DNA of 33,012 bases from Lachnoclostridium sp. UBA2905 (GTDB lineage Bacteria > Bacillota > Clostridia > Lachnospirales > Lachnospiraceae). The notes beneath the pieces were generated by a model, which was given only the letters and a program-made list of their open reading frames with translations, searched no databases and had not been told where the DNA came from. Location: the NCBI GenBank assembly GCA_002349525.1, contig DEDL01000024.1:402-33413 (forward strand), in the 5' to 3' direction. Every line of letters starts with the position of its first letter. The stretch's first letter is position 1. This document shows positions 7,925 to 15,653 of the stretch, piece by piece. A program made the translations under genes and the position numbers.

Positions 7925-9037
7925 TTATCTGTTCGAAAGAAGTTCTAACAATTTTGCAGTAGATTTTCCATCCTTATAGCTGTAAGCCATATCAAAGAAT
8001 TCCCTTCTTTTCTCTTTTGACAAATCTCCCTCTTTTATCATATCGATAAGTTCTGTAGTAGTCTTTGCCACTTTTCCCGGAACATATTCTTCATAATTTT
8101 CATAAAATCCTCTGTCACTGTTTTCAAATCTCTCCAGATCATAAGCATAAAAATAAAGTGGTCTGTCAAAAACAATGTACTCAAATATTATGGATGAGTA
8201 ATCTGTTATGAGAATATCTGCAACACTTAACAAAGTATTGACATCATCATATTCACTCATATTAACTACACCGGGGCAGGTATTCTCCGTGTCAGAATAA
8301 GCTCTGGCAACAAATGGATGTAATCTTAGCATAAGACATATATCGTCCCCGAAAGCCTTTTTCCACTCCTCAAGATCAAGCATCATTTTCGGATCATTGA
8401 CCTCTTCATCTCTGAATGTAGGAGCATATAATATAAGTTTCTTACCCTTAAGCTTTGGAAATCTTTCATAAAAACCTTTTTTGTTATCCTCTAACTGCTT
8501 TTGGTCAAATAACATATCGGTTCTTGGAATTCCGGTAATATACACTTTATCATCAGACACACCAAAACAGTGTGCGTAAAGCTTCTTAGTATATTCAGAA
8601 TTGACAATAAGGTGGGTGATTTTTGAATCTGCCTTCTTTACAATATCAAGCATTTTCCCACTGCTTATGTCATGTCCAAATTTTTTAATAGTTCCGGTAC
8701 CATGCCACAGCTGGACAACCTGTGTTCCATTTCTTGGCTTAACACATGCCAATGGTAAAAACTCATTATCCATAAGGATTGTTGAAGCCCTGGCCATCTG
8801 GAAGGGTTTCCGGAAAAACAAATCAATTATTCCACTTCCTCTTTTGTCTTCCTTTTTAAGACATACAAACTTAGCATCTGCATTCTGCTTTTTAATTGCA
8901 TCTATCACAACTCCCACACTACTGTGTTTTCCAGAATCATGAGTCATAACACAAAAATATCTGTCTTTTTGAAGCGGACAGATACAGCCAAGCTTATAGA
9001 GAATTGCGAATAACTTATAGCCTATTAACTTTTTCAT
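7925..9037 (-). CDS. CDP-glycerol:glycerophosphotransferase family protein (TagB/TagF catalytic domain only)
   Basis: The protein is predicted to transfer glycerol phosphate (or another polyol phosphate) from a CDP-linked donor to a growing wall polymer at the inner membrane face. It has 370 residues, which is just the catalytic PF04464-type region. Motifs in order are QLWHGTGTIKKFG (acceptor-side His), GIPRTDMLF, LYAPTFRDE, LRLHPF (second His) and DILITDYSSIIFEY, followed by the RPLYFYAYDLERF and RGFYENYEEYVPG signature. It starts 23 bases inside the 3' end of the upstream GT2 fusion gene, with no strong ribosome site, so translation is probably coupled. The homologous region of the fusion proteins is about 30% longer in total and carries an extra GT2 domain. 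Donor and linkage cannot be told from sequence alone. Confidence 0.92.
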   Translation of the reverse strand: MKKLIGYKLFAILYKLGCICPLQKDRYFCVMTHDSGKHSSVGVVIDAIKKQNADAKFVCLKKEDKRGSGIIDLFFRKPFQMARASTILMDNEFLPLACVKPRNGTQVVQLWHGTGTIKKFGHDISSGKMLDIVKKADSKITHLIVNSEYTKKLYAHCFGVSDDKVYITGIPRTDMLFDQKQLEDNKKGFYERFPKLKGKKLILYAPTFRDEEVNDPKMMLDLEEWKKAFGDDICLMLRLHPFVARAYSDTENTCPGVVNMSEYDDVNTLLSVADILITDYSSIIFEYIVFDRPLYFYAYDLERFENSDRGFYENYEEYVPGKVAKTTTELIDMIKEGDLSKEKRREFFDMAYSYKDGKSTAKLLELLSNR

Positions 9038-11210
9038 CTATATATTCAACAACTTTCTGCGAAGCACATCCATCATCCCATGGATTATATTTTTCTGTAA
9101 ATGCGTCATATTTATCCTTGTACTCTTCATATCTGTGACCCTTAATATCATTTATCAAATCTGTAGTTGTCAATGATATTGGACCCGGCGCCTCATTTTC
9201 AAAATCAAAATAAAAGCCCCTAAGTATATTTTTATACCTTTCAAGGTCATAACAGTAAAAATACATTGGACGCTTAAGCAGTGAATAATCAAACATCACT
9301 GATGAATAATCCGTAATGAGAATATCTGACACAAGGTATATATCCGATATGTCCTTACTTTCATCAAATGCTCTGACAAAACCTCCGTATACACTCCAGT
9401 CCGTCTTATCACTCACAAGATAATGATACTTCACAACAAGAACAGCATCATCAGAAAATGCTTTCTTCATTGCATTAATATCAAGTGCGGTAGTAAAATT
9501 GTAATGTCCCGGACTATTAGAGTCATCATCACGCCAGGTTGGCGCATACAAAATCACCTTTTTATCAGGCGGAAGCCCAAGCTTTCTTTTTATCTGGCTG
9601 ATGCTATCTTCATCATTGCAGTTTATCAGCTTATCGTTCCTTGGATATCCCGTTTCAAGGATCTCATGTTTAAAATCAAAGGCTCTTCTGAAAATTTCTG
9701 TTGAAAAGCTGTTCTGGGATATAAGTAAATCCCATGTGGACGCATTACGGGCAAATTCTCTTTTATACTCGCTGACACTTGTCTCTCCTGACATAAATAT
9801 ATTGTCAAGATCAAGTCCCAGTTTTTTAAGCGGGGTTCCATGCCATGTCTGTAAATACAATACACCACTTCGTTTACGTAAAAATGATGGTTGTCTGGCA
9901 TCAAATACCCATACACCTGCTCTTGCCATATAATAAAGGTATCTTAAGCCCTTATATCTTACACTCTTATGCCTTCCGGATATATTTAAAGGCGTCTGGT
10001 CATAAAACCAAACACAATTATACTTCTTATCCAGACCAAGTTCAACAATTTTTTCATATATGGCCTTTGGATTACCAGCAAAGCTTCTTCCAAGAGCTGA
10101 AGAAAATACAATAGTCCTTTTACTTAATGGCATAACATTATTTACTATATTATAAAATGTCTCAGCAATTTTTTTTGCTGTTCTTTTTATGGTTTTCTTA
10201 ATATCAATTCTATTCCTGTCTCTGTGGGCTAAGGACACAAAAAAACCGGCTGCCATATACTGTCTTCTGCCAACCATTACAAGTGCTGCCCTTTCAAAAT
10301 TAGTATAATAATAAGGTACATCCTTAATGGCATTGCGCACATATATTGAATATCTTATCAGAAGCTCCTTATCGTCAATACTTATATTGTCATCAAGGAC
10401 CTTTAATACAGCATCACATAAAATCCTGTTAATTGAATTAAGTCTTTTTGGCTGATTAACAGGATACACTCTCGCCCTGCCATATTCAGTTACGAGATCA
10501 CTTATATACTGCTGTTCCTCTCCTGCGTACATCTGTAAAAGAGATGGTGAAGAACCATTCTCTGCTCTTTTTCTCTTACAAAGTACAGCATCATGAGCCA
10601 CATAGTAGCTGTCTACGGAACAAAACAGCTTCATAACAAATTCCATATCTCCAAAGAACTTAATGTCCTCTGAAAATCTAATATTATTATGTTCAAGATG
10701 CTCTCTTTTTATAAGGAGGTTAAGTACTGTAATCTCATTTTCAAAAAAAACTGAAAGCAGTGCATCATTTCCTTTTTTATCCTCTGTAATAAGGTTGGTA
10801 TCTGCATCCTTTAAAGAAAAACTGTTTCTTTCCTTGTCAGTTGAAACAATATCTCCTCTTACAACAAGTGCATCGTCTGCCTTGGCACATTCCACAAGTC
10901 TTCCAATACAACCTGGCATCAGGTAATCATCGTTGTCCATAAAATAGACATACTCACCTTCAGCCATATCTAATCCCTTATTACGGGCAAAATATGTTCC
11001 CTTATTTTCAAACCACTGGACATACCTTACAGGCATTCCAAGATTCTCATAATTCTCAATGATAGTTACTATGCCTTCTTCAGGGGCATCCCCCAGACAT
11101 ATGACCTCGTATTCTTCAAATGCAAGACCCTGGTCCATAATACTGTCAAGGCAGTCCTTCGCATACATAAGTCCATTGAAAAAAGGAACAATTATGCTTA
11201 CTTTTTTCAT
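9015..11210 (-). CDS. Two-domain enzyme: GT2 glycosyltransferase fused to CDP-glycerol glycerophosphotransferase
   Basis: The N-terminal part is a GT-A family 2 glycosyltransferase (VSIIVPFFNG at 4-13, metal-binding MDNDDY at 91-96). The C-terminal half (about 365-731) is a TagF-like transferase with QTWHGTPLKKLG (near 455), GYPRNDKL, LYAPTWRDD, VKYHYL, ILITDYSSVMFDY (near 630) and the RPMYFYCYDLERY/RGFYFDFENEAPGP signature. One chain could therefore add both a sugar and a polyol phosphate, producing an alternating repeat unit (inference). The start is taken as ATG 11210; an in-frame TTG at 11228 overlaps the tagD stop but lacks a ribosome site. It is tightly packed after tagD and overlaps the next gene by 23 bases. 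It is paralogous to the gene at 13290-15554. Confidence 0.93.
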   Translation of the reverse strand: MKKVSIIVPFFNGLMYAKDCLDSIMDQGLAFEEYEVICLGDAPEEGIVTIIENYENLGMPVRYVQWFENKGTYFARNKGLDMAEGEYVYFMDNDDYLMPGCIGRLVECAKADDALVVRGDIVSTDKERNSFSLKDADTNLITEDKKGNDALLSVFFENEITVLNLLIKREHLEHNNIRFSEDIKFFGDMEFVMKLFCSVDSYYVAHDAVLCKRKRAENGSSPSLLQMYAGEEQQYISDLVTEYGRARVYPVNQPKRLNSINRILCDAVLKVLDDNISIDDKELLIRYSIYVRNAIKDVPYYYTNFERAALVMVGRRQYMAAGFFVSLAHRDRNRIDIKKTIKRTAKKIAETFYNIVNNVMPLSKRTIVFSSALGRSFAGNPKAIYEKIVELGLDKKYNCVWFYDQTPLNISGRHKSVRYKGLRYLYYMARAGVWVFDARQPSFLRKRSGVLYLQTWHGTPLKKLGLDLDNIFMSGETSVSEYKREFARNASTWDLLISQNSFSTEIFRRAFDFKHEILETGYPRNDKLINCNDEDSISQIKRKLGLPPDKKVILYAPTWRDDDSNSPGHYNFTTALDINAMKKAFSDDAVLVVKYHYLVSDKTDWSVYGGFVRAFDESKDISDIYLVSDILITDYSSVMFDYSLLKRPMYFYCYDLERYKNILRGFYFDFENEAPGPISLTTTDLINDIKGHRYEEYKDKYDAFTEKYNPWDDGCASQKVVEYIDEKVNRL

Positions 11211-11224
11211 TTCAGTCTGATACC

Positions 11225-11623
11225 TCAACTATTTTTTCCAAGATTAAGGTCTTCCTTAATTTTGGTTGTAGATATTCCCTCTGTACGAGGAAGATAAACA
11301 ACTTCACAATAATCCTTAAGGAAGTCAAACTTACCCTTCCAGTCATCACCCATTACAAATACATCTATGTCATTATCCTGAACGTCTTTGATCTTCTGTT
11401 CCCAGGTATACTCAGGAATAACCTCATCAACATATCTTATGGCTTCAAGTATTATCTTTCTGTCCTCATATGGATGATATGCTTTCTTATTCTTAATAGC
11501 ATTAAACTCATCTGATGAAAGAACAACAAGAAGATAATCACCTAATTCTCTTGCTCTTCTCAGAAGATTAATATGCCCTACATGCAGCAGATCAAATGTA
11601 CCGTAAGTAATAACCTTTTTCAT
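11225..11623 (-). CDS. tagD: Glycerol-3-phosphate cytidylyltransferase
   Basis: The enzyme makes CDP-glycerol from CTP and sn-glycerol 3-phosphate, the donor for the glycerophosphotransferases around it. It has 132 residues, matching the small TagD/GCT form. Nucleotidyltransferase motifs are complete: TYGTFDLLHVGH (6-17, with the HxGH at 14-17), the GDDW region (92-95) and RTEGISTTKI (113-122). The ATG overlaps the stop of tagH by one base (TAATG), so the two are translationally coupled. Its presence makes glycerol phosphate the most likely polyol, although related enzymes can use other substrates. Confidence 0.95.
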   Translation of the reverse strand: MKKVITYGTFDLLHVGHINLLRRARELGDYLLVVLSSDEFNAIKNKKAYHPYEDRKIILEAIRYVDEVIPEYTWEQKIKDVQDNDIDVFVMGDDWKGKFDFLKDYCEVVYLPRTEGISTTKIKEDLNLGKNS

Positions 11624-12441
11624 TATGCATTCTCACCTTTCTTATCATCGACAGCAGTTTTTGCAGTTTCATTCTCCTTTGCTGCCTTTGCAAGTTCTCT
11701 GTCCTTAGCCAGAGCTTCATATTTTGCAATCCCCTCTTCAAGCTCACCATAAAACTTAAGCTGACCATGATCAAGAAGAATGGCCTTATTGCAGACTTTT
11801 CTAATCTGTGCAACAGAGTGTGATACAAATAATACCGTAACACCCTGATTCATCATTTTCTTAACACGTCTGAGACTCTTCTTTCTGAAGCTTGCATCTC
11901 CAACTGATAAAACCTCATCAAGAATAAGTATCTCCGGTTCAACAACTGATGCTATTGAAAAGCCAAGTCTGGCCTTCATTCCGGATGAATAATTCTTAAC
12001 CGGAACATTTATAAAATCTCCTAATTCGGAGAATTTAACTATTTTATCAAATTTTGAGTCAATGAACTCCTTTTTGTAACCAAGGATGGCACCATATAAA
12101 TATATATTTTCTGCACCTGTGTACTGGGGATCAAATCCTGCTCCTAACTCTAACAGTGGTACAATCTTACCATATGTTTTTGCAGAACCCTCTGTTGGTT
12201 TTAATACTCCTGCAATAACTTTAAGAATTGTACTTTTACCTGCTCCATTGTAACCAATGATTGCAACCCTGTCACCCTTATTAATGGTAAAGCTTACATT
12301 CTTAAGAGCCCAGAACTCCTTGTACATAATATCTCTCTTTATAAATCTTATAAAATACTCTTTAAGATTATCTACCTTATTGGAACTAAGATTAAACTTC
12401 ATTCCAACATTATCGACTTTTACTGCAACATTATTTGCCAT
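11623..12441 (-). CDS. tagH: Teichoic acid/polysaccharide export ABC transporter, ATP-binding protein
   Basis: This is the ATPase that powers export of a lipid-linked polymer across the membrane with the TagG-type permease encoded just upstream. It has 272 residues. Walker A is GYNGAGKST (63-71), the signature is YSSGMKARLGFS (151-162) and Walker B is ILILDE (171-176), with a downstream switch His in VSHS. The N-terminal EFWALKNVSF and the FxP-like insert are typical of the TagH/RfbE/Wzt group. It lacks the long C-terminal extension of B. subtilis TagH; instead it ends in a Lys/Glu/Ala-rich tail of about 30 residues. The ATG has GGAG 8 bases upstream, 32 bases after tagG. Confidence 0.94.
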   Translation of the reverse strand: MANNVAVKVDNVGMKFNLSSNKVDNLKEYFIRFIKRDIMYKEFWALKNVSFTINKGDRVAIIGYNGAGKSTILKVIAGVLKPTEGSAKTYGKIVPLLELGAGFDPQYTGAENIYLYGAILGYKKEFIDSKFDKIVKFSELGDFINVPVKNYSSGMKARLGFSIASVVEPEILILDEVLSVGDASFRKKSLRRVKKMMNQGVTVLFVSHSVAQIRKVCNKAILLDHGQLKFYGELEEGIAKYEALAKDRELAKAAKENETAKTAVDDKKGENA

Positions 12442-12473
12442 ACATTACTCCTATCTGTTAACACAAATCATAC

Positions 12474-13274
12474 CTACAGGTTAAGAATAAAGTCATCCTG
12501 CTTTTTGTAGAAAAAAATCACACCCACAATTGTGGATACAAGGCCAAAGGCCAGACAATACCACAATGATGGCATATGCAAACCAGTTCCTGATATACAT
12601 CCTCTGAAATTACGGATTACACCATAAATTGGATTAACATTAAGAAGCCATCCGTATCCTCTTGCATATAATCTGTCTGCTTCATAGAAAATCGCACATG
12701 TATACATAATAAGCATAAGTGCAACTCCCCACAAATACTCTAAATCTCTGAAGAATACTGCCATTATGGATAATAAGAGTCCACTTCCTATACAGATAAT
12801 AAGCAGTTCAATAATTGGTATAATTGCCGCAAACATCCACAGATTAGGTTTAACCCTCATAACTGCTGCAACACCAAATAATACAATAAGCGAAATAGCA
12901 AATATAATAAAGTTTGAAAGTATCGATGCCAGTGGATACATATACTTAGGCACATATACCTTCTTTATCATGGCTGCATTGACCCTGATGGATTTCATGG
13001 CACCCTTTGTTGCTCCTGAGAAAAATGAATAAAGAAGTCTTCCTGCAAGAATATATACAGGGAAAGGCATGCCACCTGCTTCACCATCTTTTCCAAGGAA
13101 AGCAGAGAAAACCATTGTAAGAACGATCATTGTAAGCAATGGTTCAATCAATGTCCATACAATTCCAAGATAAGATCTTCTGTACTTAAGCTTTATCTCT
13201 TTTATAACAAGCTGTGACAAAAGATATTTATACTTTTTAAAATTTCGTATTACGTGGATATTCGGTATACTCAT
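12474..13274 (-). CDS. tagG: Teichoic acid/polysaccharide export ABC transporter, permease
   Basis: This is an ABC-2 type membrane permease of the TagG/RfbA/KpsM group that carries the lipid-linked polymer outward. It has 266 residues and about six hydrophobic segments. The N-terminus RNFKKYKYLLSQLVIKEIKLKYRR-like stretch followed by SYLGIVWTLIEPLL is the family signature, as is the INPIYGVIRNF-type segment (here NVNPIYGVIRNFRG) late in the protein. The start is ATG 13274 with GGAG 7 bases upstream; a GTG two codons earlier is less suitable. It follows the GT2 fusion gene by 15 bases and is paired with tagH. Confidence 0.94.
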   Translation of the reverse strand: MSIPNIHVIRNFKKYKYLLSQLVIKEIKLKYRRSYLGIVWTLIEPLLTMIVLTMVFSAFLGKDGEAGGMPFPVYILAGRLLYSFFSGATKGAMKSIRVNAAMIKKVYVPKYMYPLASILSNFIIFAISLIVLFGVAAVMRVKPNLWMFAAIIPIIELLIICIGSGLLLSIMAVFFRDLEYLWGVALMLIMYTCAIFYEADRLYARGYGWLLNVNPIYGVIRNFRGCISGTGLHMPSLWYCLAFGLVSTIVGVIFFYKKQDDFILNL

Positions 13275-13289
13275 ATACACACTCCTATT

Positions 13290-15554
13290 TTACTTAAATA
13301 CCTCTTTGATACAGTTTTCTGAAGCATGTCCATCTTCCCAGCCGCAGAATCTCTCATAAAATGTATCATAAACATCAGCATATTTTTCTGAAACAGCTTC
13401 AATATTTTTAACTGAATCAATAATCTCGTCTGTTGTAAATACAAGTGGACCCGGAATATCTTTTTCCATATCAATATAAAATCCTCTGAGTACATCTCTG
13501 TATTTATCAAGGTCATATGTGAAGAACAGCATTGGTCTCTTAAGGTTTGCATAATCAAAGAATACTGATGAATAGTCAGTAATAAGTATGTCTGATATAA
13601 GATACAATTCTGCAATATCATCATATTTGCTGAGATTATATACAAAGTCTTCCATTCCTGTAACATCAATCTTATCAGCAATGAAATAATGTGTTCTTAA
13701 TATAACAACATATTCATCTCCAAGCTCACGACGCATTTTTTCAAGATCAAGCTTAAGAGTGAACTTATACTTTCCTGCTTCATAGAACTCATCATCTCTC
13801 CATGTTGGAGCATATAAAATGATCTTCTTATCTTCAGGAATACCAATCTTTTTCTTGATATCCGCTGCAATTTTATCCCTGTCAGGTCTGTGCAGAATAT
13901 CATTCCTTGGATAACCATATTTAAGCATTGGTTTATCATAATCAAATGCTCTCTTAAATACTTCATCAGAAAAACTGTTGGCAGCAACAAGATAATCCCA
14001 TGATCTTGACTGTATATAGAAGTTTCTCTTATAAAGTGGAGAAGCACTTACAACCTCATCCATATCATAGACTAACTTTTTAAGAGGTGTTCCATGCCAT
14101 GTTTCAAGGAATACATTCTCTTTTCTCTTTATGAAATTCTTAGGCTGTCTACTATTAAATACAATATATTTTGCTCTGGCAAGATATTTGTAATATGCAA
14201 ATGAAAATCTCTTGATCTGCTTTGCAGGATAAGGAAGCTCTGTTTTCTTCTCAAGTATCCATACACACTCATACTTGCCCGGATACATCTCGTTCAATTT
14301 TTCAAATATATATTTAGGACTGTCAGAATAGCTCTTTCCGAAAAAGCTCTCAAATAAAACGACATTATCCATAACAGGCTGCTTTGCATATCTTTTTCTG
14401 TACATTATATCCTTGGCTTTTGTTATAAAGCGTGGATTCTTAACAGCATATGCAAGCATATTTCTGTAATTTTTGTTCCTTGCAAGCTTGGCAACTCTGG
14501 CAAGATTACCTGCCATAAGTGCAACTGCAAGCTTTCTCTTATAAGCAGTTGTATCCTTATATACATCATCTGATATACTTGTTAATAATTCGGAAAACTG
14601 TTTTGAATAAGCTCTCTTCCACTTGCCATCATTCTTAGTTCTGATTGCAGGGGCAACAGTACTGGCAAGATAGCCAAGTAATTTTCTGTCATATCTTGCT
14701 TTCAGTTCGCTGTCAGGCTTTGTATTCTTTATCACATCACAATAGGCTCTGTAAATATAATCAAAATCTTCTGAATTCTTCTGTGTAAGTGATGGCATAT
14801 GAATAGGATCATTATGCTTTCTCTTAACATATACTGCACTCTTATCTCCATTGAATCTGCCATCTGCATTTATAACAGCTGCAATATAAGCAAGGTCTGT
14901 CATATAATCAAGCTCTTCATTGAATGCAATATTATTCTCTATAAGATAATCCTTTCTATATATATTGCCAAGGGCAGTTATATTCTGAAGATTCTTTCTC
15001 TTTGATACTAGATAATGCTCAGCCATATCCACTCTCTTTCTGTGGATTACCTCTTCACTATCTCCCTCTTCTATATAATCATGATAACAAAGCTCTTCCT
15101 CATCTGCGCCATCTTTCTCTTCACTGTTATCCTTTGATGCTTCATCATCATTCTTCTCATTGACAGTAACTTCCTGGCTAAGATGGATATGTCTGCTGTA
15201 CCATGTATAGCATATACGTCCAAATGAGACATCCTCACCTTTATTCTGGGAGCATGCCATCATTTTTTCAAAGAAATCCTCATACAGATAATCATCACAG
15301 TCTACGTATGCTATATATTCGCCTTCAGCCATCTTAAGACCATAATTTCTTGCAACCGAAACCTTGTTGTCATCTATTCTATAAGACTTAATATCAAGCA
15401 TGTCATACTTCTTAATAACCTCTTCCGGAATATCCACTCCTGTGGCTACAAGTATGACCTCAAAACCCTTAAATGTCTGTTCCTTCAGGCTTTCTAAACA
15501 TTCTGATAAATACACTTTTTCGCCATGATATGGCACAATAACACTTATTTTCAC
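13290..15554 (-). CDS. Two-domain enzyme: GT2 glycosyltransferase (with acidic insert) fused to CDP-glycerol glycerophosphotransferase
   Basis: This is a paralogue of the fusion at 9015-11210. The N-terminus is GT2 (ISVIVPYHGEKVY, DxD-type VDCDDY at 84-89). The C-terminal half is TagF-like: ETWHGTPLKKL (near 485), GYPRNDIL, LYAPTWRDDEF, LRTHYFI, DILITDYSSVFFDY (near 656), then RPMLFFTYDLDKY/RGFYIDMEKDIPGP. An acidic low-complexity insert (about residues 131-172, rich in Glu, Asp, Lys, Ser) interrupts the GT2 part and is absent from the paralogue. The start is GTG at 15554, with AGGAGG about 8-9 bases upstream. It is the first gene after the strong promoter at 15.6 kb and heads the operon through tagG, tagH, tagD to the LCP gene. 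Likely role: chain extension (inference). Confidence 0.93.
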   Translation of the reverse strand: MKISVIVPYHGEKVYLSECLESLKEQTFKGFEVILVATGVDIPEEVIKKYDMLDIKSYRIDDNKVSVARNYGLKMAEGEYIAYVDCDDYLYEDFFEKMMACSQNKGEDVSFGRICYTWYSRHIHLSQEVTVNEKNDDEASKDNSEEKDGADEEELCYHDYIEEGDSEEVIHRKRVDMAEHYLVSKRKNLQNITALGNIYRKDYLIENNIAFNEELDYMTDLAYIAAVINADGRFNGDKSAVYVKRKHNDPIHMPSLTQKNSEDFDYIYRAYCDVIKNTKPDSELKARYDRKLLGYLASTVAPAIRTKNDGKWKRAYSKQFSELLTSISDDVYKDTTAYKRKLAVALMAGNLARVAKLARNKNYRNMLAYAVKNPRFITKAKDIMYRKRYAKQPVMDNVVLFESFFGKSYSDSPKYIFEKLNEMYPGKYECVWILEKKTELPYPAKQIKRFSFAYYKYLARAKYIVFNSRQPKNFIKRKENVFLETWHGTPLKKLVYDMDEVVSASPLYKRNFYIQSRSWDYLVAANSFSDEVFKRAFDYDKPMLKYGYPRNDILHRPDRDKIAADIKKKIGIPEDKKIILYAPTWRDDEFYEAGKYKFTLKLDLEKMRRELGDEYVVILRTHYFIADKIDVTGMEDFVYNLSKYDDIAELYLISDILITDYSSVFFDYANLKRPMLFFTYDLDKYRDVLRGFYIDMEKDIPGPLVFTTDEIIDSVKNIEAVSEKYADVYDTFYERFCGWEDGHASENCIKEVFK

Positions 15555-15593
15555 CTAATATGCCTCCTCGAAACAATAAGTACAAACGCATCT

Positions 15594-15622
15594 ATTATAG
15601 CAATATAATCCATCAAAGTCAA
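15594..15622 (-). promoter_or_regulatory. Sigma-A type promoter of the tag-like operon
   Basis: On minus, TTGACT (15617-15622) and a perfect TATAAT (15594-15599) are separated by exactly 17 bases, about 40 bases ahead of the GTG start of the first fusion gene. It lies in the 99-base gap after the large transferase gene, so it likely starts a separate operon for the genes down to the LCP gene. Confidence 0.85.
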
Positions 15623-15653
15623 ATTACATCATTTTTACACACTTTACAGGCCT

